64,000 nucleotides of DNA from Blumeriella jaapii (Eukaryota > Ascomycota > Leotiomycetes > Helotiales > Drepanopezizaceae). The notes beneath the pieces were generated by a model, which saw nothing but the letters and a program-made list of their open reading frames with translations, was not told where the DNA came from and did not search any database. Numbering within the stretch: position 1 is the stretch's first letter; each line of letters opens with the position of its first letter. The stretch covers positions 558,001 through 622,000 of the forward strand of contig VWND01000073.1 in the NCBI GenBank assembly GCA_009599575.1. The letters are read 5' to 3'. Position numbers and translations under genes: made by a program. Below, one piece after another: positions 21,055-31,062 of this stretch.

Positions 21055-21340
21055 GGTCACAAGTACAAGCCAGACGAGAATAGCTATGTATTGAAATCTC
21101 GATTATGAATGGTTATTCGCAAAGATTTCCAAAGTGAAGCATAGGTTATTTCGGTATGTGCCAGCTTACTTTCAGCGATATCTTTCAGGATTGCAATAGC
21201 TTTCGCAGCTTATTTCGATTTAGAAATCGAGTGTTTCGACGTGATCAATGCTTCTATCAACGCTTTGAGTAACATAAACGGTGATACAGTATACCATACC
21301 ATCAGCTTGTATCCGGCTTTGCAAAACCCGGTACTAGCCT
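21055..21340 (+). mobile_element. Ty1/Copia retrotransposon relic (reverse transcriptase fragment)
   Basis: A decayed stretch of Copia reverse transcriptase on the plus strand. After YKPDENSYVLKSRL and VIRKDFQSEA comes SFRIAIAFAAYFDLEIECFDVINASINAL. This lines up with the Copia RT block that normally reads roughly ...R-x-L-x-A-L-A-A...F-D-x-x-N-A-F-x-N. In-frame stops (TGA at 21107-21109, TAG near 21140) and the absence of LTRs or other domains show it is dead. AT-rich sequence from about 20745 to 21440 is probably the rest of the same ruined copy, but I cannot align it. Stops plus AT bias fit RIP. Confidence 0.75.
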
Positions 21341-21440
21341 GAGAACTAATCGTGGGCTTTACGGAATGCGCAACTTTTGATGTTTTTGATACAAGCATTT
21401 CCGTAACGTTTTGATCAACATTAGGTTTTCTCTTCATGAA

Positions 21441-21655
21441 ACAAAAAAAAAGCTATCCATTTTCACATAACCTTAATCCCAAAATCATCGCATGTCTTCA
21501 CATAAACGATAGGTAGGTATCCTATTATCATACTGTTTCATAAAAATAACAGACACGCTCGCAAAAATAAATATATATTCACTAAACTAAAACCAAACCT
21601 ACGAAATCATCCATCATCTGAAAAAAAAAAAAAGTAAAGAACAAGCGCAAACCAA

Positions 21656-21689
<34 letters not shown>

Positions 21690-23499
21690 ACCGTTCACAT
21701 CCAACGACCCCGCCCGCGCCCGAACGTCGGATACCCAAAAGAAAAGTGCCGAGAACGGTCAAGCGAGCTCGCAGCAATTAAATCACCACGTATCGAGAAA
21801 AAAAAAGATAAGAAAAATAAGAACAGGTTCGGTGTCGTACACTCGAGATGATGTGGTGTGGTGATGCTTTATTTACACTTTTGCCTTTGCTTTTGCTTTT
21901 GCTTTGCTTGTTTTTTTGTGGTCGCGTATCTAGGTATATACTGTAGATACAGTAAGTACTGTAGATGGAGATATCTACTGTATCACCTGGTTCTCGCTTG
22001 TATGTAGGTATGTACCATATATGTATGTACAGTATGTACTGTGTTGTATGAAAGTATCGCTACATACTGTACTATATATTGTATATATATAGATCGCCCT
22101 AGTTTTTTTTGATAAATCTCTGTTAACTGTAAAGACCTGATTCTTTTGTATGTATGTACTGATGTATATGTGTATGTATGTATATATGTGTATGTATGTA
22201 TATATGTAAGGTATGTATATACTGCTGTATGTAATTATATACTACTGTATATATATACCTATATACATACTTCTGTATATATCTATACACGTATATACTA
22301 TAATAAATACAGCACCTACAGTAGATAATAAACAAAGCTCCTCCCCCCTCGCATCAACCTCTTTTCCACAGTACCTGCTATTATTGTCGATTCCAAATGA
22401 TCTTCTACAGTACATACGTGACAAAACCGAAGACTCTCTCTCGTTTTCCCACACAGTACAGTACAGTACAGTGAATAAGTAAATACTATGTACGTGAACC
22501 CGTCGACCCTGGCTGACTGGTCGCAGCCTTTCGACTGCTTCGATCGTCACAGATGTACTGTACGGTACTGTAGATGGGGCGCGGGGGAGGAGGGTTCAGG
22601 TGAGGCGAGGCCAGGTGAGAAAAATGAATATGCAAGGAGGATCGCGGTATAAAATGGAGAAAGGGAAGAGAGAGGGAGGGAAGAAGGGAAGCTAGCTGAT
22701 TATAGATATGCAGACATTGAAGGTACTGTAATGTGTGTAAGCATGGATGGATGGATCGAGAGATGAATAGAAATGTCCATACGATGATGCACTGGTTGAG
22801 TGAGTACTGTAGGACCCTACTCTACACACACACATACATACATACACACATACTGCAGAGGAAAGTGCACGGTGAATCCGTACAAGGAGGAATAGCTAGC
22901 TCTCGTGGCCATCGTCGTGGCCGTGGCCTGTACTGTACTGTAAGGTGCCTGACGAGATCCACATCGTTGCTTCTTTCCTGACTAGACGGTCTTGTACTAC
23001 TGTACCAGACGGGACGACAAGAGAGCCAACCCCAGCGTCGCAAACATTCGTACATTCGTACATTCATGCATACATGCATGTAGGCCGAGGACACACCGTC
23101 CCAAAGTCCTTCCTTCTGCCCACATCGGGACGTGCGTCCCCTGGACACCCACAATGGTGCTGCCAGAGCCTCCCAAAGACCCATTATCGCCGTAGTCATC
23201 CCCTGGCCTCCCATGCATCCTTCTTCTTGATCGGCCGTCATCGGGCGAGCGCGGGGCGCCGAAACAGATGGACGGCCACGCCCGTGCTGGTGGCGTCGGG
23301 AGCGTGGGGCGACCGACCCGGTGCGCATCGTCGGGGTCTGCCAGTCACGACAGTCCGCCATCCGAGGAGGCCCTCGATGCGGACCATGACGCGCGCGGGA
23401 CCCGTCGGGCACCGAGCGCCGTGCGCCGTCGACACGGGGTCGTCGGGGCGTGCCCGAGGGGGGTCGTCGTGTCGTGCCACTCGTTCCAGCCCAGTGCCT
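21441..23499. other. Simple-sequence-rich 3' flank of the transcription factor gene
   Basis: No gene is supported. Contents: a 13-base A run at 21621, the poly-C at 21657-21689, TTTTGC repeats at about 21880-21905, TATG/TATA repeats at 22140-22310, GTACTGTA words throughout, and CATACATA repeats at about 22830. 23000-23499 is GC-rich and could be 3' UTR of the gene ending at 23500. Confidence 0.55.
21657..21689 (+). repeat. Poly-C homopolymer, about 33 bases
   Basis: An uninterrupted C run in an AT-rich setting, a short distance after a poly-A run. See the findings on long dC/dG tracts. Confidence 0.95.
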
Positions 23500-25699
23500 T
23501 CACCTGAACGGCATCTCGCCCCCTCCCGAGTCGATCCGCAAGTCCAGGCCGCCGCGACGGTTCGCGCTCGGCAGATGCCCGAACCCGGGGTCCGGGACGT
23601 GCCGGGGAACGGACATTCCATACCCGCTCCCGCTGCCGAGTCGGACCGGCGGCGGCCGTGCTCCCGTCCCGTGACCCGCCATCTGCGCATCGCCTTGCCG
23701 GTGTGCACTCAACAAGGTCATCGTGCCTTCCAACTCCCTCTTGAAATCCATGTGTCGGCCGGCCCCCCGGAGCTCCTCGCCGAGACTCCCGTGCGGCGGC
23801 ATGCCACGGTGGGGGGGGATGCCACGGGCATTCACGCCCGGGTATCCGTGATACTCTCCTCCGAGACCCGTGAACTCGATCGGGCTCTGCAGGACCGACG
23901 GGCTCGCGAACGCGGGGCGGTCGCTGTGGCCGTCGATCGGGGACGACAGCCCTTCCACCCGCTTGTCGTACGGCGGCATGCGGGAGATGCTGTTGTCGGG
24001 GAACTCGGTGTCCGGCTCCACCTTGAACTCGCCGTCCCCGCTCGTGCCATCCCCATTGTACCCCGGAAACTCCGCGGCGACGCCGATGCCCGCGTTGCCG
24101 AAGCCGTCGAAGATGTCGACGTCGGCACACATGGAGGCGGCCGTGTCGGGGACCGTCTGGAGCATCGGGTTGACGAGCCGCGGGAGGACGTCGTTGACCT
24201 TGGCCAGCAGGAGAGGCAGGAAGCGGTGGTCCCCGTTGCGGAGGACGGACAGGAGGGACATGAAGTCATGGAGGTAGTCGCGCGGACCCAGCTGGAACGG
24301 GTCCGGGTTCGGCGGGAGCAGCGAGAGCACGTCGGTGAGCGAGCAGGCGACATCGAACAGTTTTTCAATCTACGCGGGTCAGTGCGAGGCGCGGGGCGGC
24401 GGGGGACGGCACCTACGAGCCCGATGCCGTGCAGCTCCATGCTCTCGCGGGAGAGCTGGGACGTCATGGCGACGAGATCCCGCGCAATGTCGACCGGGTA
24501 TTGGAAGGTCATGCTGGGGTCGCCGTTGCCGGAACTCAAGCAGCCATTCTGGATGCTGAGTTGCCAGACCATGGTCCGGAGCCATTGCTGGCTGGTGCGC
24601 AGATCGGCATTCTGGCTCTCCGTGGCGTCGAGGTACGTCGGCAGGGCCTCGGTCAGCTGCTTTTGCAGCGCCGCGAGATAGGCCGGCGAGCAGTCGGTGC
24701 GGGTCTTGTTCCACAGCGCCACGAAGCCGTCGTTGAAGGGGCGAAAGAGATTGACGAGGTGGATGAAGCCGTGCAGATGATGCGCTTGCGCATCCGAGGG
24801 GTCATCGTTCTGGGTGGGGAGCGTGATGGTGGCCTGCAAGGAGAGCGGTCGATGCCGTTGCAGCGCGTAGGCCCTGTGTTCACTTCAGCGGGGCCTCGGC
24901 CACCTCGCGGGCGGAGCTCACCTTTCCGTCACGAAGAGCAGCCAGTAGAGCCGGCGGCGGCGGGACGACTCGACGGCATCGAACTGCAGATACGTGTCTT
25001 CCTTCTGCATGTCCAGGATGAGGGCCAAGGTGGTCGCCTCGCGCAGGTGAAACCAGGCCTTGTTGTGCAGATCGAGGCCGAAGTAGCAGCCAAACAAGAA
25101 GAAACTGGTGACGAGGCTGTTCAAGGTCGGGCTCTCGAGATGGTCGTAGGACTCCGGACGCGCAACGTCTCCTCCATCAAGCGATGGCCGGCGCCCAGGT
25201 TCGCGCCGGGCAGGCTCTCGAGGCCGAGCGGATCGCCGGGGATGGCCATGCCGGGCTGGATCATCATGAAGGCGCACAGCGACGTCAGGAGGCAGTACGT
25301 GTCGACGTTCTGGTCGGCGAACAAGGCCTGCTGCTCGAGGCGCGGGCGGTGGAGGATGGGCTGGGTGGGGTACATGTTGGCGAAGAAGAAGTCGATGCAA
25401 TCCTGGATCAGGTCGTGGGTGAGCAGGCCGGGCGTGGGCAGCAGCGACGGACTGCACGGCGGGCTGGCCACGCCGGTCCAGCGATGCGGCCCTTTGGCGG
25501 CGAGCATGCTCTGTCGCTGCGTCTCGCGCAGCTCGCTGATGACTTTGGCGCGCGAGCCCTTGGGCCCCTTCTTCTGGGGGATGGCGTGGTAGGTGCACGA
25601 CAACTGGGCCGACGCACAATTGCGACACGGGTTGATGCCATTGCACTTGACCTTTCGCCGATGACACGCGTCGCACGCCCGCTTCACCGACGTCGACAT
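23500..25699 (-). CDS. Zn2Cys6 fungal-specific transcription factor, about 701 aa, one apparent frameshift
   Basis: A nuclear GAL4-type regulator. Exons: 25699-24922, 24873-24417, 24369-23500; introns 24874-24921 (GTGAGC...CACAG) and 24370-24416 (GTAGGT...CGTAG). The zinc cluster is at residues about 9-35, spaced C-x2-C-x6-C-x5-C-x2-C-x6-C, followed by the linker YHAIPQKKGPKGSRAKVISEL. The middle homology region spans about residues 80-460 and includes NMYPTQPILHR, ESPTLNSLVTSFFLFGCYFG, REATTLALILDMQKE and SSRRRRLYWLLFVTERAYALQR. The C-terminal 180 residues are Gly/Pro-rich and disordered. Between ETLRV and ESYDHLESP the frame slips at about 25154-25157; one added base (GG to GGG) restores it. 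The start at 25699 was preferred to 25819, whose extra 40 residues are low-complexity. The regulated pathway is not deducible here. Confidence 0.85.
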
Positions 25700-25894
25700 G
25701 GCGGCGAGGGGATCTCGGGGGGTTCGGGGGTCTCGGGGGTCTCGGGGGCGCTCGAGACACGCACGATCGAGTCGCCGCGGCGACGAGCGACGAGCGACGA
25801 ACGGGGCCGACGAGGTCACGGTGCGGGGGGGTTCCTAGGTTTTTTTTCTTTTTCGTGTTCGTTGCGTGTTTGTGTTTGTTTTCGGTTTCTCGTT

Positions 25895-26175
25895 CGTGGT
25901 CGTCGTCGTGGTCGTCGTGGTGGTGGTGGTGGTCGTGGTCGTGGTCGTGGTCGTCGTCGTCGTCGTCGTGCGGAGTACGGAGGAGAGGAGAGAGGGGAGG
26001 GGAGGGGGGAGAGGGAGAGGAGAGAGGGGGAGAGGGGGAGAGAGGAGAGGGGAGAGGGGAGAGGGGAGAGGGAGGAGAAAGAGGAGAGGGAGGAAAGAGA
26101 AGAGAGAGAGGGGAGAGAGAGGAGAGAGAGGAAAGAGAGAGAAAGAGAGAGAGAGACAGAGAGAGAGGAAAGAGT
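25895..26175. repeat. GTC/GTG triplet array followed by a 200-bp purine-only-like tract
   Basis: 25895-25972 is built of GTC, GTG and TGG triplets. 25974-26175 is almost purely G and A on the plus strand (GGGGAGAGG, GAGAGA). It sits just upstream of the transcription factor gene on the other strand, so transcription of that gene would give a pyrimidine-rich 5' region. Confidence 0.9.
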
Positions 26176-26449
26176 TGGGATGGAAACAAGGAGGACGAGC
26201 ACCTGCAGAAGCCCCCATCACCAGAGGCACCAGAGGCACCAGAGGCAAGCACGCAGGCACGCAGACGCAGACGAGGAAGGCGGGCTCGGGGCTGATGCCC
26301 ACGTGTGGAGCGATCGACTCGGGACGCGGGGATGGGCGGATGGGCGGATGGACGGCGGGACGGCGGGAGGGACGCCAGACCTGGGGCCACCGGGGGATGC
26401 AAGACGGGACTGGGTGTCTCACGGTACATACGGGACATCCATATTGTAT

Positions 26450-26660
26450 GGTACATACAGACTGGACATACAGACAGGACATACACACAGGACATACACA
26501 CAGGACATACATACAGGACGGTACGGTATGCTCGGTGCCCGCGAGACCAGCGAGACCAGCGACACCAGCCATACCAGCCATACAGCCATACAGCCATACC
26601 AGCCATACCAGCCATACCATACCACCCATACCACCCATACCACCCCACCCATACCAGACC
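26450..26660. repeat. Two adjacent minisatellites (GGACATACACACA and CATACCAGC types)
   Basis: 26455-26520 repeats a 10-15 bp GGACATACA unit. 26555-26660 repeats CATACCAGC, CATACAGC and CATACCACC units. Confidence 0.9.
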
Positions 26661-27179
26661 ACCCCTCCTGATTCGACGGCGCGACGGGGAGCCGACACAA
26701 TGATTCATTGCAGAATGCACGGCCACCCGTCCCACTGGTGACGGAATCCCGGGCCCCGTCGTGAAGACCGTCGTGAAGACCATCGCGAACACGGCCGCCA
26801 CCACACCGCATCCCCACGGCGAGGCCGGTCTGGCCGTCTGCACGCATGGCGGAGGTACGGTCTACGGCCATGTCGCAGACGAAGTCGCAGACCGTCATGG
26901 CCTCGGTGCGTGCGGCCACGGCCTCATCTGACGATGCGGGGAGCCGGGGCCGTGGTGCCTGGCCGTGATCTGCGAGGGGGATGGGGGATGGGGGAATGGG
27001 GGATGGGGGATGGGGAAATGGGGCATGAGGCCATGAGGGAATGATACGGGAATCGCTTGCCTCGGACAGGTCGACGAAGCCAGTCCAGCATGTACAGGAC
27101 CGCACAGTACTGGACGGGACTGTCGTACGGTACGGTAGAAGGAGAAGCAAGTCCTGTGGTACGGGACGGGACAGGATGG

Positions 27180-27350
27180 ATGAACTGTACACTCCTGGAC
27201 CGATGGATGTACAGTCCAGTACCGACTGGATGTACACTCCTGGACCGACTCGATGTACACTCCAGTACCGACTGCATGTACACTCCAGTACCGACTCGAT
27301 GCTCCAGTACCGACTCGATGTACACTCCAGTCCCGACTGCATGTACAGTA
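27180..27350. repeat. Minisatellite of about 23-26 bp, roughly six units
   Basis: Units of the form GTACACTCCAGTACCGACT plus a variable GCAT/CGAT linker. The CAGTAC core resembles the dispersed palindrome, so the array may have arisen by amplifying it. Confidence 0.88.
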
Positions 27351-28444
27351 CACTCCTGACCACACACTCCTGACCGACCGGGACCAAGTCGCCGTGTCCA
27401 GGACCACCACGCCGATGTCTCGTCACGCCCGCGTTCCGGCACGCACGGCATGCGAGAAGGATGTGGTGCTGCCCATTCGCGTGGGACGGTGGCCTTCCAC
27501 AGGAGCGCGTCCCCCTCTCGTGCGGCCTCTGCCCAGCCGCAACCTATGTACAGTGTGTACAGTACTGTGTGCGCATGTCACTCCTCCTCTTCTCCCCTGC
27601 TGCCTTTTCCTGCCGCACGTCGGAGCCGGCCGTGGGCGGCATCTCCCTCGCCTCGCCTCGTCTTCCCTCCCCTCCCCTCCCCTCCCATGCCCAAGGCCCT
27701 CCTCGTCCCCGTACCGTACGTACAGTACGCACTGTGCTGTACGGTACATATGTCGCTGTACAGTCTGTCCCGTATGTACTGTACTGTATGTACCTGTCTG
27801 TACCTGAGCCCAAGTCCCGACTCGGCGAGCCGACGTGCAGCCGCTTCCGTCGATCCCCTCCCCCCCCTCTTCTCCTCTTCTTGGCCTCCCTTCTTCGAGT
27901 CTTCCATCGTCCTTCTGGCGCGCGCGCGCCTCCAACGAGACGTGCTCGCGTCGATGCCCGGGCATGATCGAACCCCGAACCTGGAAGCCTGGAGATCGCG
28001 GACGAGCCCAACGTGAATGTGCACCTGGACATCAGACCGGTTCGCGGCGTACACAGTACGGTGCAGTAGTACATCGTACAGCGACGGGGGCTGGACCACG
28101 TCGCACCGAAATGCGCGTACCGGCTACAGCGCAGCACCTCGTGCGACGGGGCCAGCGCATTTGCCGTCGAGATGGAACGAGTAGCGTTTCGCAGCCGCGT
28201 TCGTCGTCGTCGTCGTCGTCGTCCTCGTCCTCGTCGGTCTGGTCGCTGGCGTGCCGTGGGCTCCGAACCCTGACGGGGTCGGGTGTTGCCTCGCGAGTTC
28301 GTGGTCCACATGTGTGTGGGGAGTGTAAAGTGTAAGGCCCGAGACGGAATGTGGAGAGTGGAGAGTGGAGAGTGGAGAATGGCGAATGGCGAAGGGCCCT
28401 GACGCAGATACTGGAAAATGTGGAGGTGCACGGTGCAAGGCTTG

Positions 28445-28550
28445 AGTAAGCTTGGTGTTGTTGTTGTCGTTGCTGTCATGGATGTCGTTGTTGTCGTTGC
28501 TGTCGTTGTTGTCGTTGTTGTCGTTGTCGTTGTCGTCGTTGTTGCTGTGA
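28445..28550. repeat. GTTGTC-type triplet microsatellite
   Basis: Interspersed GTT and GTC triplets over about 100 bp. Shorter GTC (28198-28235) and GTGGAGA (28346-28380) arrays lie just upstream. Confidence 0.9.
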
Positions 28551-28779
28551 CTGTACATCTCCTCCGATCTTACGTCGAGGTTCTATCTTCGCCACCACAT
28601 CTCTCACCGAACTGCTACTCCATCCTCTGCTATTTCTACTTTCGGGATGTTACGCATCTGTTCTGTGATTGATACCTTCGTCTGGTCAGCCAGGGTGCCG
28701 AAAGTGTTTGTGCGTGTGCATATGCCACTACAGTACATGCCCCCCCCCCCAAAAAAAATTATTAAATCATGAACAACTC

Positions 28780-29125
28780 AATCGACTTGAAAAATACAAA
28801 AACCAAAGCCAAAGCCATCCACGCTAAAAGTTCGATTACCAACCTTTCGCTTTGCGTATTGCACGCAGTCGTTGTGCAAAAAGCGCACGAGGATATCAAT
28901 TGGCTTCTACAGGACCAGCTACTGTACCATGCATCCTCGATCCATGAATTCAAACGCTCGATGTTTTTGTTATTACTTTTTCCGAGACAAGATAATTTTT
29001 TAACTCAATTCATGCATAGTAGTACCCTTCACAGCTTTCCAAACGTGTTCGACAGGATTCATGTCAGAGCTGTGCACCGCCCAGTTAGTTAGTTCATTGC
29101 TCGGATTCCATGCTTCTCCCACTAC
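28780..29125 (-). mobile_element. Tc1/mariner-type transposase relic
   Basis: On the minus strand, WEKHGIRAMN (about 29095-29125) is followed, after a small frameshift in a repeated AACT, by NWAVHSSDMNPVEHVWKAVK. This corresponds to the conserved block ending S-P-D-L-N-P-I-E-x-x-W that carries the third catalytic acid of Tc1/mariner transposases. Downstream, after stops, FNSWIEDAW and a further decayed segment fit the C-terminal end of the transposase. There is no intact frame, I cannot define terminal inverted repeats, and stops interrupt it. It is a dead fossil. Confidence 0.75.
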
Positions 29126-30426
29126 AGGTTCGCGACTTCAACAATGTTTTACATCGTTTGACCCATCGTTCGTCCATCGATCATGCCTCAAACACAAGGC
29201 AAATAGCTTGCGTAAAGTCTTCACAACAATTGTTGTAGTTGGGAGTTGTTCAGCGCGTCTTGCGCTACTTTGGACACACCAGTTAGTTTACCTTACTGCG
29301 TGACTCTTCCTGAGCCGTTACCAGGCAGTTTTCTTCATCCACAAGAAGAAGACAGATCAAGCCATTGGCATGTGCGACAAACTCCCGATGAGATTGACAG
29401 CCGCGGTTTACCTTCTTATCCTGTGCTTGCCGTACAGAAGTCCGCAAGATCTCGGCTTCGTCTAGTCTATCTGATCAACACGATTCGAAGGTATCACTCT
29501 CCACCTCAAGCCGCAACCTAGCCGAGGCCTCATGATTAGCAGCTTGGTGCAGAACCTCGCCCATACTCTTGTGATCGCTCCATTGGCCACGGCTCCAGTC
29601 ATGAACCCCTGAGTCACGTAAGCCGCAAGGTCGACAGCTTGCTCTCAGCGAAATCCACAAAAGAGAAGCGACCAGTGTCGGCGATGTCTTGACATTACCC
29701 GTCGTCATCCTGGGCTGTATGAGCCTCTTCTTCATACTAGTGGGACTCGGGGCTTCCGTGAAGGTCTATCGGGGACAAGAACCGAACGGAAAGACGATTT
29801 CTCTATGAAGGGTTTTCTTCCGGACAGAGTGCCTGCGCTCAAAGAGCGGATCTGGGCGGAGGACGGTGGGAAGCAGAATTCGAGATCGAGGAGATCCCAA
29901 GAAGCGCCTTGGATCACGCAGTGGAACTCTGGAGCCCTGGAGAATGAAGGAGGGATCAAGCGTCTCAATTTCCAGCTCTCAGAAGACACCACCCAACACT
30001 GGATCACTCGTCTGCTTCCCTCCCCTTTCTACCCGGGAGCGTCGACTCGGACACAAAACGACCAACCTCTCCCTTACTCTCCCTTCACATCAACACCCCA
30101 GTTTCGTTCAAAGCGATCTCTTTTCAAGCTCAGTCTCGGCATTCTACTTTCGCGATTTAGGACGTACGCCTTACCAAACGACTACACACACCACTCGACA
30201 GCCCACCAGACATCTTCCCATCCGTCGACCTGTGCAGATAGCCCTTTTTCTCCCCTACGCTACGCAGATACACACATACGCACACAGAGAGGAGAGTACC
30301 CGGCTTGGAAAGTGCCGCGGGAGTCCAGATATGTACCTACCTTACCTACCTACCTCACATACTGTACCAACCCGCTCCTCGCATGCAAAGATAGAAGATC
30401 ACAGGAGTATCCGACCACACTGGTTT

Positions 30427-30457
<31 letters not shown>

Positions 30458-31062
30458 AAAAAAAGGACGATTCAACTTCAGGAACCATGGTACGGTCCTA
30501 GGGTTTTGTACCTACCCACCTACCTACTACGTACGTGGAAATCCGAGCACGGGGAAGAACCGAGAAGAGAGTGAAGTCCCTCCTCGCTTCGACGAGGGCG
30601 TGATCTATGGACACCGTCTCGTTCTTCCATTTCCATCAGTTTAGGTTGTCGGTTGTGGTCAATGTCAAAAAACGAGTTTTTCTTTTCTCCCTGGCACCCG
30701 AGAAATGGAACAAGAGGTAGGATCTTTGGTTTTTGGTTTCTGTTATTTGATTTTTCCCTGCTCAGTCTTCCCTCAACTCTAAACAGTCAGTTTGACTAGA
30801 TAGCGAGCTTGTGTGAACCGATTGACCTATCCACCAACATGATTCAATACAGGTCAACCCCATCTCCAAAACACGAGAACGCCATGTTAAAATGCCGCTC
30901 GCTCGCTCGCTTGCTCGCTTGGTGTGTGCATTCCGCAACTGTATATCCACATTCTCCCTCCCCCGGTTTGTACATTCCAGTCCACATAGCCAAGGATGTG
31001 ACCGCAAGACTTCAACAAATAAACCCTCCCACCCTCAACTACTCATCTGCGGTAGTCCTCAC
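29126..31062. other. Intergenic; possible broken exons at 29.3-29.95 kb
   Basis: No intact gene. 29605-29805 is open on the plus strand, with a membrane-like stretch but no good start. 29850-29945 in another frame reads WEAEFEIEEIPRSALDHAVELW, which has protein-like composition. These could be pieces of a disrupted gene. The 279-codon frame starting at 29805 is mostly low-complexity and is not accepted. Confidence 0.4.
30427..30464 (+). repeat. 29-base poly-C followed by 9 A
   Basis: C run 30427-30455, then A run 30456-30464. The same C-then-A arrangement occurs at 28741-28758. Confidence 0.95.

Larger units (their letters stand above)
25700..28759. other. 3-kb gene-free region packed with micro- and minisatellites
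   Basis: The transcription-factor promoter and everything up to the mariner relic. Long open frames on both strands are translated simple repeats (poly-Ser/Pro/Leu, poly-Asp/His) and are rejected. GTACTGTA words recur at 27100-27130, 27550-27570 and 27715-27800. A 10-base C run followed by A's lies at 28741-28758. Confidence 0.6.

Noticed and set aside
22123..22335. Tyr/Ile/His-rich open frames
   Set aside because: Translation of TATG/TATA repeats on both strands.
22945..24681. 578-codon plus-strand open frame
   Set aside because: Antisense shadow in GC-rich coding sequence of the transcription factor.
25184..26671. 495-codon plus-strand open frame and overlapping poly-Val/Arg frames
   Set aside because: Antisense of the transcription factor and GTC/GA simple repeats.
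24918..26843. 641-codon minus-strand open frame
   Set aside because: Only its C-terminal end is real (an exon of the zinc-cluster factor after the frameshift); the rest is translated microsatellite.
29805..30644. 279-codon plus-strand open frame
   Set aside because: Ends in poly-Pro/Lys from the poly-C/poly-A tract; no conserved features.
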